A stretch of 25,529 nucleotides of DNA, taken from contig CAYXIJ010000028.1 of NCBI GenBank assembly GCA_964465375.1, positions 1 to 25,529 on the forward strand, given 5' to 3'. This DNA comes from CAJWKT01 sp964465375. Its GTDB lineage: Bacteria; Pseudomonadota; Gammaproteobacteria; Steroidobacterales; Rariloculaceae. The notes below the pieces were generated by a model, which saw only the letters and a list, made by a program, of their open reading frames with translations, did no database searches and had not been told where the DNA came from. Below, piece after piece: positions 1-8,418 of the stretch (position 1 is the stretch's first letter; each line of letters opens with the position of its first letter). Made by a program: the position numbers and the translations under genes.

Positions 1-1149
1 ATAGAGTCAAGGGATATGACGCGAGCCCTACGAGCTGTGCACGCAAGTTTTTATCTTTCAGCTAAAACGATTTCTATAGGATTGATTGGGTCGGGATCTG
101 TTGGAAGCGTGCTGCTTGATCAATTAGCAAGCGAAGTAGAGCGACTAAGGGATTCCTTTGGTTTGGATCTTCGTATTCGTGCTATCTGTAATTCAGGTGT
201 GATGCTTTTGGAGGATCAGAGGGTCAATCTCNNNNNNNNNNGTTGGCGCGATGATTTCTCTGAAGCCGAACCCCTAGATCTCCAGCATTTTTCCAAGCAC
301 GTAAATGCTGATCATATTCCGCATGCAGTTTTAATTGATTGTACCGCTAATGAGGGTGTTGCCGAGCATTACGCAAGGTGGCTAGAAAGGGGCATTCACA
401 TTATTACGCCCAATAAGCTTGCTTATACTGGCTCAATTGGGGCCTACAGGGCCCTTAAGGGCGCGGGTCACTCAGCCGGCACACATTTTCTTTACGAGGC
501 AACAGTTGGTGCTGGGTTGCCTATTATTCAGACGCTAAATGACTTGGTAGAGACAGGGGACGAGATAAGGAGCATCAGCGGAATTTTTTCTGGAACTTTG
601 GCATATCTTTTTAATGTATTTGATGGGCAGCGGCCATTTTCTGAGATTGTGCGTGAAGCAAGGGCTCTTGGTTATACAGAGCCCGATCCCCGGGAGGATC
701 TCTCCGGTATGGATGTGGCACGGAAGGCTGTAATCTTGGCTCGGGAAGTCGGGTTACCCTTAGAGCTCAACGACATTGAGATTGAAAGCTTGGTTCCTGG
801 CAGTCTTGTTGGGGTATCTCTCGAGCGCTTCATGGGAGAATTAGAGGTATTTGATGCCCCAATGGCGGAAAAGTATAAGCAAGCCCAAAGGAAAAATTGT
901 TTGTTGCGATACACCGCTGACCTCAATCTCATTGATGGTACTGTCGGTGTAAAATTAGGACACTACCCTCCCGATCACGCATTTTCTAGCATTAGTCTTA
1001 CGGATAACATTGTTCAGTTTGTCACGCGACGTTACTGTGATAATCCGCTTATCATTCGGGGGCCGGGCGCTGGCCCGGACGTGACAGCTGCAGGAATTTT
1101 TGCTGATCTACTAAGGTTGTGCAGTATGCTGAGAGCCAATCACGACTAA
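1..1149 (+). CDS. thrA: Bifunctional aspartokinase/homoserine dehydrogenase (ThrA), 3' part; 5' end cut by window edge
   Basis: The visible part is the homoserine dehydrogenase domain, which reduces aspartate semialdehyde to homoserine with NAD(P)H for threonine and methionine synthesis. Counting from the ATG at 16, the dinucleotide-binding G25-x-G27-x-x-G30, TPNK, YEATVGAGLP and the YTEPDPREDLSGMDVARK signature are all present. The frame is open back to base 1 with no stop, and the first residues (IESRDMTRALRAVHASF) match the linker between the aspartokinase ACT region and the dehydrogenase in ThrA/MetL proteins. The ATG at 16 is therefore probably internal, and the aspartokinase half lies outside the window. 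That fusion is inferred from the linker only. Ten N (232-241) interrupt the coding sequence. thrC follows 47 bases downstream, probably in one operon. Confidence 0.88.
   Translation: MESRDMTRALRAVHASFYLSAKTISIGLIGSGSVGSVLLDQLASEVERLRDSFGLDLRIRAICNSGVMLLEDQRVNLXXXXWRDDFSEAEPLDLQHFSKHVNADHIPHAVLIDCTANEGVAEHYARWLERGIHIITPNKLAYTGSIGAYRALKGAGHSAGTHFLYEATVGAGLPIIQTLNDLVETGDEIRSISGIFSGTLAYLFNVFDGQRPFSEIVREARALGYTEPDPREDLSGMDVARKAVILAREVGLPLELNDIEIESLVPGSLVGVSLERFMGELEVFDAPMAEKYKQAQRKNCLLRYTADLNLIDGTVGVKLGHYPPDHAFSSISLTDNIVQFVTRRYCDNPLIIRGPGAGPDVTAAGIFADLLRLCSMLRANHD
232..241. other. Assembly gap (10 N) inside thrA
   Basis: Ten consecutive N lie between the NADP-binding fold and the W-R-D-D-F segment of the dehydrogenase. 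Escherichia ThrA has about two residues here (NL-EN-W) where this frame has four undefined codons. The real gap length is therefore uncertain, although the frame on either side agrees. Confidence 0.95.
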
Positions 1150-1165
1150 ATTGGGTTAAATATGC

Positions 1166-1183
1166 AGCAACTATAAAGTTGCT
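1166..1183 (+). other. Intergenic hairpin between thrA and thrC
   Basis: A perfect 7-bp inverted repeat (AGCAACT / AGTTGCT) with an ATAA loop lies 17 bases after the thrA stop and 13 before the thrC start. No T-tract follows, so it is not a standard terminator. It could stabilise or process the thrA-thrC transcript, or arise by chance. Confidence 0.45.
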
Positions 1184-1196
1184 AACAGGCTAAATC

Positions 1197-2516
1197 ATGC
1201 TTTATGTAAGCACCAAGGGCGGGCACAAAATCGATATCGTTGGTGCTTTGATGCAGGGGCTGTCTCCGGACGGAGGTCTTTATGTTCCGAAGGAGCTGCC
1301 AAACATCAATGCCAGCCAATTGCACAGCGAAACGATACCCGGGTTTGCGGTGGATTTGCTTTCACCTTTTTTTGAGGGTTCTTCTCTAGCCCCCGTTTTG
1401 GGGGAAATCTGCCGAGATGCTCTAAATTTTCCGATTCCTCTGCACTCTCTCGAGACAGAAAACGGGGATTTGGCAGTTCTGGAGGTTTTTCACGGGCCGA
1501 CGGCAGCCTTTAAGGATGTGGGGGCCCGGTTTTTAGCGGCTTGCATGGAGAGGATCCTCCCAGAGCTTTCTGTCTTGGACAAAAGGCCTGTAACAATTTT
1601 GGTTGCTACCTCGGGGGATACTGGTGGGGCCGTAGCCTCAGCATTTCACCGTCGGGCAGGTGTTCGTGTTGGAGTGCTCTTTCCTAAGGATCAGGTTTCT
1701 CCTCGTCAAAAACATCAATTGACCTGCTGGGATGGAAATATTCGTTCATTTGAAGTGGATGGCTCCTTTGACGATTGCCAAGCATTGGTAAAGGCTGCTT
1801 TTACTGATCCTGAGCTCAGCAGAGCTTATCGGTTTAGTGCAGCTAACAGTATCAACATCGGTCGTTTACTACCACAAGCCGTCTATCATGGAATTTCGAG
1901 CCTGCAGTATTGGCAGGCGCATGGTTCTCGCCCAAATTTTATTGTTCCCACCGGCAACCTAGGCAATGCAATGGCGTGTATTTGGGCAAAAGGCATGGGT
2001 ATGCCTATTGGAGACATCGTTCTTGCTACTAACTCGAATCTAACGATTGCAAATTTTCTCGCCACTGGACATTATGAGACTCGCTCAAGTGTTCCGACGC
2101 TCGCGTCGGCCATGGATGTTGGTGCTCCTAGTAACATGGAGCGCTTGCGTCATCTTTTCCCTGATTTTGGTTCGTTACGTGCGGCGATAGAATGTTACCC
2201 AGTACCCGATCAAGCTATTCGCTCTCAAATCGCAAAGGATTATGGTCGTTTTGGGCGCCTTTGGTGTCCGCATACGGCAACTGGCTTCTGGGCCTATGAT
2301 AATTTACCCGAGAGTCGCCGGCTCGACAAAGCGTGGATAATTGTAGCCACTGCCCATCCAGCAAAATTTAATAATATTGTTGAAGAGATTGTTAATCTAA
2401 AGGAGATAGAGGCGCCATCTTCGCTTGCAAGCCTCTTGGAGCTCCCTGTTCAATTTGAGCCGCTTGGAACTGATCTCAAGACACTTGGTGAGGCCCTAGC
2501 GCAGTGGGATAAATAG
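1197..2516 (+). CDS. thrC: Threonine synthase
   Basis: This enzyme converts O-phosphohomoserine to threonine with pyridoxal phosphate, the last step of the pathway that the upstream dehydrogenase feeds. The PLP lysine is K106 in HGPTAAFKDVGARF, and the cofactor-phosphate loop is VATSGDTGG at 136-144. NSINIGRLLPQ and the C-terminal HPAKFNN are also typical. At 439 residues it is close to the family norm (Escherichia ThrC 428), and the N-terminal YVSTKGG is where the family begins, which supports the ATG at 1197. No homoserine kinase (thrB) lies between thrA and thrC, unlike the enteric thrABC order, so the kinase must be upstream or elsewhere. Confidence 0.95.
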   Translation: MLYVSTKGGHKIDIVGALMQGLSPDGGLYVPKELPNINASQLHSETIPGFAVDLLSPFFEGSSLAPVLGEICRDALNFPIPLHSLETENGDLAVLEVFHGPTAAFKDVGARFLAACMERILPELSVLDKRPVTILVATSGDTGGAVASAFHRRAGVRVGVLFPKDQVSPRQKHQLTCWDGNIRSFEVDGSFDDCQALVKAAFTDPELSRAYRFSAANSINIGRLLPQAVYHGISSLQYWQAHGSRPNFIVPTGNLGNAMACIWAKGMGMPIGDIVLATNSNLTIANFLATGHYETRSSVPTLASAMDVGAPSNMERLRHLFPDFGSLRAAIECYPVPDQAIRSQIAKDYGRFGRLWCPHTATGFWAYDNLPESRRLDKAWIIVATAHPAKFNNIVEEIVNLKEIEAPSSLASLLELPVQFEPLGTDLKTLGEALAQWDK

Positions 2517-2607
2517 AATTTTTGCTAAAAGATAATAACTGCGGCGGTCTTATTTATTATTACAAAGAGATTGGTGTGCTGCCATCTGTTCTATCATTTT
2601 CATAGTT

Positions 2608-2611
2608 GGAG
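2608..2611 (+). promoter_or_regulatory. Ribosome binding site deciding the start of the NERD gene
   Basis: GGAG sits 6 bases before TTG 2618 and 9 before TTG 2621. A TAG stop at 2603-2605 closes the frame just upstream. The first TTG (2606) overlaps this site and is therefore unlikely to be the start. Confidence 0.5.
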
Positions 2612-2617
2612 ATTTTT

Positions 2618-3115
2618 TTGTTGCGCTTAGGTAGATCAAGTTTACTTGTCAGGGCCTGCGATACGGTGAGTGTAGAAACTTTTCGTGATATTCACATCGA
2701 GGATGGGGTCGGAGGTCTTATACAAATTGACTTTCTGTTGCTTACGGGGCGCGGCTTAGTTGTACTCGATATGAAAGAGGTGAGTGGAATGGTATTTGGA
2801 GCTGATGAGATCGATGAGTGGACGGTAATGCATCAGAATCAGCGGTTAAGCTTTACTAACCCCCAGCATACACTTGATTATCGTTTAATAGCTGTTCGGC
2901 AATTAGTAAGGGGGCTGCCTGTGTTTGGACACATTTTGTTTCCAAATGATGCTGAATTTAACAAAGAAAGGCCCAAGTATGTGATCCTCGTCGATGAGTT
3001 TCTTGAGCGCTACAAGAGGCCTGAAAGGTTAGAGCTGGAGCGTTTACTTGCTGCCTATTATCCATATTGGGATAAAATTAGAGATCTATCTGGAAGGGCA
3101 AGCGAAGCTACTTAG
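2618..3115 (+). CDS. NERD-domain (nuclease-related) protein
   Basis: A protein of about 165 residues carrying a NERD domain, a member of the PD-(D/E)xK nuclease superfamily. The core reads IQIDFLLLTGRGLVVLDMK, then a V-S-G turn and a tryptophan (D-E-W). This gives the catalytic-type pattern D...(D)xK, with D in place of the more common E before the lysine-bearing strand end. NERD domains are thought to act on DNA, but the substrate is generally unknown. The N-terminal GE-rich helix usual in the family is not recognisable, so the protein is short at its start or has decayed there. The start is TTG at 2618 or 2621 by the GGAG site; 2606 is the earliest possible. It is convergent with tatD and has no obvious partner. 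Confidence 0.7.
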   Translation: MLRLGRSSLLVRACDTVSVETFRDIHIEDGVGGLIQIDFLLLTGRGLVVLDMKEVSGMVFGADEIDEWTVMHQNQRLSFTNPQHTLDYRLIAVRQLVRGLPVFGHILFPNDAEFNKERPKYVILVDEFLERYKRPERLELERLLAAYYPYWDKIRDLSGRASEAT

Positions 3116-3125
3116 TCTTCGCTTG
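3099..3125 (+). terminator. Hairpin between convergent NERD gene and tatD, possible terminator
   Basis: A perfect 9-bp stem (CAAGCGAAG / CTTCGCTTG) with a 9-base loop contains the TAG stop of the upstream gene. The nearest T-run starts roughly 20 bases after the stem, so it is not a textbook intrinsic terminator. Its place between convergent genes fits a transcription-stopping or mRNA-end-protecting role. Confidence 0.4.
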
Positions 3126-3161
3126 AGTGCTTCCTGTTATTCATTTTTTTAACTTAAGATT

Positions 3162-3971
3162 TTATTTTTCCTTTGGGTTGGATGGTAGGCCAAACAGCAT
3201 TTCTGCATTGCGAGTTGTTGAGTTCGCGATCGTTTCTAGAGGGTAGCCTGTCTCTTTGGCGAGGCGTTTGAGAATATGTGGCAAGAATCGTGGCTCATTT
3301 CGTCGTGAGCGTGGCTTTTCTGGGAGATCTCTAGGCATCAGGTATGGCGCATCAGTCTCTAGTAGCATGCGGTCAAGCGGTAACTTGCGTACTGCCTCAC
3401 GTAGGTTTGCTCCACGGCGTTCGTCACACAGCCAGCCGGTTATGCCGATGTATAAGTCAAGCGCCAATAGTTTTTTTAGCTCATCAGGGCCGCCGGTAAA
3501 GCAATGAGCGACTCCACCTACTAGTTCGTTACGCGCCTCCCGTATTATAGATAGAAATGTATCAAACGCATCCCGTTGGTGAAGAAAAACCGGTTTTTTT
3601 ATTTCCTGTGCCAGCTCTAATTGGGCATTAAATGCAGATCGTTGTTTCTCTGGTGAGGAAAGATTTCTAAAATAGTCTAACCCACACTCTCCAACCGCGA
3701 CTGCGGCGGGGAGGGAAAGCAAATCGCGAAGCGCATTTTGAGTAAATTGGTCAAATTCTTTTGCATAATGGGGGTGTACTCCAACGGTACAAAAGACCTT
3801 CCCAGGGTAGCCGCTAGCAATTTCTGCTGCGCGCAAACTGTTACTTACTGAGGTGCCGGTCACGATAAGGCGAGTTACTCCTGTAGTTTTTGCTAAAGCG
3901 ATAACTTGGTCTTGGTCCCCATCAAAGCTATCGCTTGTTAGGTTTGTTCCAATATCAATTAATTTGAGCAT
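3162..3971 (-). CDS. tatD: TatD-family metal-dependent deoxyribonuclease
   Basis: A TIM-barrel metal-dependent DNase thought to act as a 3'-5' exonuclease in DNA repair or turnover. Motifs in order: DIGTNLT at the start of the barrel, VGVHPHYA, AVGECGLDYFR with the metal-binding glutamate, KPVFLHQRD, VAHCFTG and LLETDAPYL with the catalytic aspartate. Strand 1 has DIGTN instead of the HxH found in most TatD-like proteins. This matches the true TatD subtype of Escherichia (DIGVN), so it is not a lesion. The frame opens at ATG 4013, but homology starts at ATG 3971 (MLKLIDIGTN), giving 269 residues (Escherichia TatD about 260). Neither start has a good ribosome binding site. It is transcribed alone, divergent from the DUF4389 gene. 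Confidence 0.88.
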   Translation of the reverse strand: MLKLIDIGTNLTSDSFDGDQDQVIALAKTTGVTRLIVTGTSVSNSLRAAEIASGYPGKVFCTVGVHPHYAKEFDQFTQNALRDLLSLPAAVAVGECGLDYFRNLSSPEKQRSAFNAQLELAQEIKKPVFLHQRDAFDTFLSIIREARNELVGGVAHCFTGGPDELKKLLALDLYIGITGWLCDERRGANLREAVRKLPLDRMLLETDAPYLMPRDLPEKPRSRRNEPRFLPHILKRLAKETGYPLETIANSTTRNAEMLFGLPSNPKEK

Positions 3972-4120
3972 AGCTATCGATTCTGCCGGTATTTGCTGGG
4001 CTCGGCAACGCATGAATCAGACTAGTTATATGCTGCGACTACCAAGATCGCGTCATGCTACTTTCAAGTACTTCATTTTTAAGAAAAGAGTATCATTGAT
4101 CGACAGATTTTTGTGTTGAT

Positions 4121-4486
4121 ATGGAGAAAGTTACAGTGAATGATGAATTTGAACCATTAGATTACACCGATCTGCATGGCACGCAAAAAAATACGACACT
4201 ACAGGAAAACCTAAAATCTCGCACAATCTGGCTGCGTTTATTTTTTATCTTTGTGTTTATTGCCATCTATAGCGTCTCAAGAATTATAATTAGTGCCGTA
4301 ATAATTTCGCAGTTCTTTTTTGTGCTTATTGCGGGCAAAAGAAATGAACGTTTAAATGAGTTAGGTCAGGGACTTGCAACCTATACTTACCACATAATTT
4401 TATACCTAACATTCAATACAGAAGTTCGTCCTTATCCTTTTGAGATGGATTGGCAAAGTAGTCTGCCAGAGGAGAGTAAGCCTTGA
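4121..4486 (+). CDS. DUF4389 family inner-membrane protein
   Basis: A small protein of about 121 residues with a polar N-terminal region, then two hydrophobic stretches (about 37-55 and 56-70) that could cross the membrane. It ends in the diagnostic RNERLNELGQGLATYTYHI, then Y-L-T-F-N-x-E and RPYPF. These match DUF4389, a family of unknown function common in gammaproteobacteria. The ATG at 4121 has no good ribosome binding site. The GTG at 4136 is in frame, 9 bases after GGAG, and may be the true start. It stands alone between divergent tatD and convergent acnA. Confidence 0.78.
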   Translation: MEKVTVNDEFEPLDYTDLHGTQKNTTLQENLKSRTIWLRLFFIFVFIAIYSVSRIIISAVIISQFFFVLIAGKRNERLNELGQGLATYTYHIILYLTFNTEVRPYPFEMDWQSSLPEESKP

Positions 4487-4547
4487 GGAGCCATTTAGAA
4501 AAATTGAATTTGTAGTGAGGTGCGGTCCGGTTCGTTAGGTGGATTAG

Positions 4548-7214
4548 CTAGCTTGCCAGTTGTCGTAATACGTAATGCAAGATACCACCGTGTTGGTAGT
4601 AGTCTCGCTCTCTCGGTGTGTCAATTCGAACGCGGGCCTTGAAGACAATTGGGTCACTACTGGGTCGAGTAGCCTTTATTGTAACTTCGCTGGCTTTACC
4701 TCTATCCATGCCCTGTATATCGTAGGATTCAGTGCCATCGAGACCCAAAGTTTTGGCATTTTCATTTGTCCTAAATTGCAATGGAAGTATTCCCATGCCT
4801 ATCAGGTTAGAGCGATGGATCCTTTCGTAGCTCTCAACAAGTACAGCACGAATACCAAGTAGGCTTGTGCCTTTTGCGGCCCAGTCTCGGGATGAGCCAC
4901 TCCCGTATTCCTTTCCCCCGATAATCAATAGGGGCGTGCCTTCATCTTTGTAGCGTAAGGCTGCATCAAAAATACTAGTTACCTCGTGGCTTGGGATGTG
5001 TGTTGTCCAGCCACCCTCAGTATCAGGCGCCAGTTTGTTTCGTAATCTGATGTTTCCAAAGGTGCCACGCATCATGACTTCATGATTACCTCTACGGGAG
5101 CCGTAGGAGTTGAAGTCTTTTTTTGCGATACCTTGCTCTAATAGGTATTTTCCTGCGGGACTATTTTCCGGTATCGCGCCCGCGGGGGAAATGTGATCAG
5201 TAGTTACAGAGTCTCCCAAAAAAGCTAGCACCCTAGCTTCAGAGATATCTTTTATGGGAGCCGCAGTTGCTGTCATTCCCTCAAAGTAGGGTGGGTTTTT
5301 CACGTATGTCGACTCGTCTTCCCATTCATAGTTTTCCCTTTCAGATACTTCTAGCGAATTCCAATTCTCATCTCCGTCAAAGACACTCGAGTAGCTCGTA
5401 TTAAACATACCTGCATCAACATTTTGGGCTATGAGTTCTTGAATATCCTTTGTGCTAGGCCAAACATCGCTCAGATAGACAGCTGCGCCCTCCAGATCAA
5501 AGCCCAGAGGGTCGTTATAGAGATCTGCCTTCATTGTGCCCGTGAGTGCGTAAGCCACGACTAGGGGAGGCGAAGCCAAAAAATTCATTTTTACAAGAGG
5601 ATGGATTCTTCCTTCGAAGTTACGGTTACCCGATAGAATTGAGCAACCCACAATATTTTGGGACTGAACAATTTTGGCAGTATCATCCGGGAGCGGACCA
5701 GAATTGCCGATGCATGTTGTGCAGCCATAACCGACTATGTTGAATCCAAGCTTCCCAAGGTCATCAAGCAGACCCGCTTTTTCTAGGTATTCGGTTACAA
5801 CCTTTGATCCAGGGGCGAGGGACGTCTTGACCCATGGTTTTGTTGTTAGGCCCCGTGCTGTAGCATTTCTCGCTAAAAGACCAGCTCCAATCATTACCGC
5901 TGGATTTGATGTATTTGTGCAGCTCGTGATTGCAGCGATAAGTATTGCTCCATCTTCAATTTTGATCTTTTCTTTGTCCTTTGTAGCTTTTTGTTTATCA
6001 ACAGCAGACTGAGGTGGGCTAATTTCCTCAATCAGCCTACGGCAGGCTTTTGAAGCTACATTTAAGGGAATGCGGTCTTGTGGGCGCTTTGGTCCCGCGA
6101 GGCTTGGTACAACAGAGTCAAGCGCAAGCGTGAGCTTGTCACTGTAGGAGCATTGAGTTTGCCCTCTCCACATTCCCTGTTCTTTGGCGTAGCTTTCTAC
6201 CAAACTGACTTGAGCTTCGGTGCGTCCAGAGAGCCTTAGGTATCGAAGTGTCTCGTCATCGATTGGAAACATTGCGCAAGTACTGCCAAACTCGGGCGAC
6301 ATATTTCCCAGGGTGGCACGGTCTGCTAGTGGGAGGTGGTTAAGTCCGTCTCCATAAAATTCAACAAATTTTCCAACAACGCCTCGTTGTCGGAGCATTT
6401 GTGTAACGGTCAAGACTAGATCTGTTGCAGTAGTACCTTCGCGGAGTCTCCCTGTGAGCTCGAAACCGATAACATGAGGAATTAGCATTGTGATCGACTG
6501 CCCAAGCATGGCAGCCTCCGCTTCGATGCCGCCTACTCCCCATCCTAGAATTCCAAGCCCATTGATCATTGTTGTATGTGAATCGGTGCCTACTAGGGTG
6601 TCTGGATAGGCCAAGCGGGGACCACCTGCACGGTCGACATCGAAGACGACTCGACTCAAGTATTCAAGATTTACCTGATGGACAATTCCGGTATTTGGTG
6701 GAACGACCTGAAAGTTATCAAAAGCATTTTGGCCCCAACGGAGAAAAGCGTAGCGTTCTTTGTTTCGCTCAAACTCAATAGCATTATTCATAGCAAGGGA
6801 ACCTTCTGTGCCGAAGGAATCTACTTGGACCGAATGATCAATTACAAGTTCCGCAGGGCAAAGTGGATTGATGCTCGAAGCTTTTCCTCCAAGCTTAAGA
6901 ACCGCATCGCGCATTGCCGCTAGATCAACTACTGCTGGTACGCCGGTGAAGTCTTGAAGGATTACCCTTGCAGGGGTAAAGGCAATTTCCTGATTGGATG
7001 CCACCTGTGGCTTCCATTCATAAAGGGCTTGTATGTCATCAGCAGTTATATCTTTGTCATCTTCGTGGCGTAGCAGGTTTTCTAAAAGGATTTTTATGGT
7101 ATAGGGTAATTTCTCGGCTTTTGGACCGAGCGCATCTAGCCTAAAAATTTGGTATTCGTTTTTAGGATTTTTGCCTACCGTTATTTTTTGTTTGGCGCCG
7201 AAACTATCTTTCAC
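4548..7214 (-). CDS. acnA: Aconitate hydratase A
   Basis: A TCA-cycle enzyme interconverting citrate and isocitrate through a 4Fe-4S cluster. At 888 residues it nearly equals Escherichia AcnA (891). Cluster cysteines are C432 (SCTNTSNP), C498 and C501 (GYGCTTCIGNSG). Substrate-binding segments GTDSHTTMINGLG (209-221) and GKEYGSGSSRDWAAKG in the C-terminal swivel domain are intact. This is the AcnA/IRP-like form, not AcnB. The start is GTG at 7214 with AGAGG eight bases upstream, inside a small inverted repeat. A consensus -10 box precedes the gene, so it probably has its own promoter besides read-through from mnmA. Confidence 0.97.
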   Translation of the reverse strand: MKDSFGAKQKITVGKNPKNEYQIFRLDALGPKAEKLPYTIKILLENLLRHEDDKDITADDIQALYEWKPQVASNQEIAFTPARVILQDFTGVPAVVDLAAMRDAVLKLGGKASSINPLCPAELVIDHSVQVDSFGTEGSLAMNNAIEFERNKERYAFLRWGQNAFDNFQVVPPNTGIVHQVNLEYLSRVVFDVDRAGGPRLAYPDTLVGTDSHTTMINGLGILGWGVGGIEAEAAMLGQSITMLIPHVIGFELTGRLREGTTATDLVLTVTQMLRQRGVVGKFVEFYGDGLNHLPLADRATLGNMSPEFGSTCAMFPIDDETLRYLRLSGRTEAQVSLVESYAKEQGMWRGQTQCSYSDKLTLALDSVVPSLAGPKRPQDRIPLNVASKACRRLIEEISPPQSAVDKQKATKDKEKIKIEDGAILIAAITSCTNTSNPAVMIGAGLLARNATARGLTTKPWVKTSLAPGSKVVTEYLEKAGLLDDLGKLGFNIVGYGCTTCIGNSGPLPDDTAKIVQSQNIVGCSILSGNRNFEGRIHPLVKMNFLASPPLVVAYALTGTMKADLYNDPLGFDLEGAAVYLSDVWPSTKDIQELIAQNVDAGMFNTSYSSVFDGDENWNSLEVSERENYEWEDESTYVKNPPYFEGMTATAAPIKDISEARVLAFLGDSVTTDHISPAGAIPENSPAGKYLLEQGIAKKDFNSYGSRRGNHEVMMRGTFGNIRLRNKLAPDTEGGWTTHIPSHEVTSIFDAALRYKDEGTPLLIIGGKEYGSGSSRDWAAKGTSLLGIRAVLVESYERIHRSNLIGMGILPLQFRTNENAKTLGLDGTESYDIQGMDRGKASEVTIKATRPSSDPIVFKARVRIDTPRERDYYQHGGILHYVLRQLAS

Positions 7215-7244
7215 CAGGTTTGCCTCTGGAGTTAAAGTGCGCGA

Positions 7245-7250
7245 ATTATA
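7245..7250 (-). promoter_or_regulatory. Probable -10 box of acnA promoter
   Basis: The minus strand reads TATAAT, a perfect -10 hexamer, in the 46-base gap between mnmA and acnA. This puts the transcript start about 25 bases before the GTG. No convincing -35 is visible at 16-18 bases, where the sequence belongs to the mnmA 3' end, so an activator may be needed. Confidence 0.45.
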
Positions 7251-7260
7251 TCAGGGGTAG

Positions 7261-8382
7261 CTAGACAGCGAATGCCAGGGACCTTTCTTTCATTTTGGCT
7301 GATCGAATTTTCGCCCCCCCAAGGCAGTGATCATCTTGGTAAAAGACTACATATTGACCAGGTGCGATTGAGCGCTGTGGGCTTTGAAAAAAAACCCCTA
7401 GATCTTTGTCCGCTCTGCGCGTGACTACACAAGGCTGATCAGGTTGGCCATAACGTATTTTTGCTGCACATGGAAAGACCTTGCCTTGATCCAGCTCTTT
7501 TGGTGTTCCGTTAATCCAGTGGGGGGAGTTAGCTTGGAGCCAATTTTGAAATAGAAGAGGGTGATTTTTTCCTTGCACCACGAGCAATACGTTACTTTCA
7601 ATATTTTTCTGGGCTACGTACCAAGGGCCAGAAGGATGCCCAGAAAGCCCCCCAATTCCCAGCCCTTGGCGTTGCCCTACAGTGTAATAGGGGAGCCCAT
7701 GATGCCTTCCAATCACTTGTCCTTGTTCGCTTTGGATTGGGCCGGGCTGTGGTGACAGATACCCCCTAAGAAAGGGTCGAAACGGCCGCTCTCCGATGAA
7801 GCAGATACCAGTGCTACTTTTTTTTTCTGAAACGGACAATCCCGCTCGCCTCGCTATTGCTCGCACCTGTGTTTTATTCAATTGTCCAAGCGGAAATAGT
7901 ATGTCGTTAAGATATTTTTTTTTAACAGAATGAAGGAAATAGCTTTGGTCTTTGTCTGTGTCCAACCCCTTAAGCAGGCGAATTTTTCCAAGCGAAGAAT
8001 CAAGCCGGGCGTAATGTCCCGTAGCTAATTTCACCCCGCCAAGTCGACGTGCGTAGTTTAACAAAACGTCGAATTTGATCTCACGGTTGCAAAGCACGTC
8101 TGGATTAGGTGTGTACCCCAGTTCATGTTCTTTTAGGAAGTACTTAAAGACACGGTTTTTATATTCCTTTGAAAAATTTATCCTGTGGAGTGGTATTCGT
8201 AGCTGAATACATATCTTTCGAGCATCTTGAAAATCAGTAGCCGCCTCGCAGTATTTATCTTCCTCCCAATTAGTCATATGCAGGCAATGGACTTCATGGC
8301 CGGACTCTTTGAGCCGGAATGCAGCAACAGCTGAATCAACACCACCGGATAGTGCAACGAGATGCAGCCCCCCTTTACTCAT
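7261..8382 (-). CDS. mnmA: tRNA-specific 2-thiouridylase MnmA
   Basis: This enzyme adds the 2-thio group to the wobble uridine of tRNA-Lys, -Glu and -Gln, using ATP and sulfur relayed from IscS/TusE. The PP-loop SGGVDS is at 12-17. The two catalytic cysteines are C98 (NPDVLCNREIKF) and C194 (STGICFIG), equivalent to C102 and C199 in Escherichia. KDQSYFL and YTVGQRQGLGIGG mark the central and C-terminal parts. At 373 residues the length is normal. The ATG at 8382 lacks a clear ribosome binding site. It lies 36 bases after purB. The hflD gene, which sits between mnmA and purB in enterics and pseudomonads, is absent here. Confidence 0.96.
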   Translation of the reverse strand: MSKGGLHLVALSGGVDSAVAAFRLKESGHEVHCLHMTNWEEDKYCEAATDFQDARKICIQLRIPLHRINFSKEYKNRVFKYFLKEHELGYTPNPDVLCNREIKFDVLLNYARRLGGVKLATGHYARLDSSLGKIRLLKGLDTDKDQSYFLHSVKKKYLNDILFPLGQLNKTQVRAIARRAGLSVSEKKSSTGICFIGERPFRPFLRGYLSPQPGPIQSEQGQVIGRHHGLPYYTVGQRQGLGIGGLSGHPSGPWYVAQKNIESNVLLVVQGKNHPLLFQNWLQANSPHWINGTPKELDQGKVFPCAAKIRYGQPDQPCVVTRRADKDLGVFFQSPQRSIAPGQYVVFYQDDHCLGGAKIRSAKMKERSLAFAV

Positions 8383-8418
8383 CCACGCGCAAGCTCTATT
8401 TTTGGGCTGGCCGCGAGG

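Noticed and set aside
3885..3971. Loss of the HxH metal motif in TatD as a sign of inactivation
   Set aside because: True TatD proteins of the Escherichia subtype also have DIGxN here, so this is a subtype trait.
3969..4013. N-terminal extension of tatD up to ATG 4013
   Set aside because: The extra 14 residues have no counterpart in TatD, whose homology begins at ATG 3971; no ribosome binding site supports the longer form.
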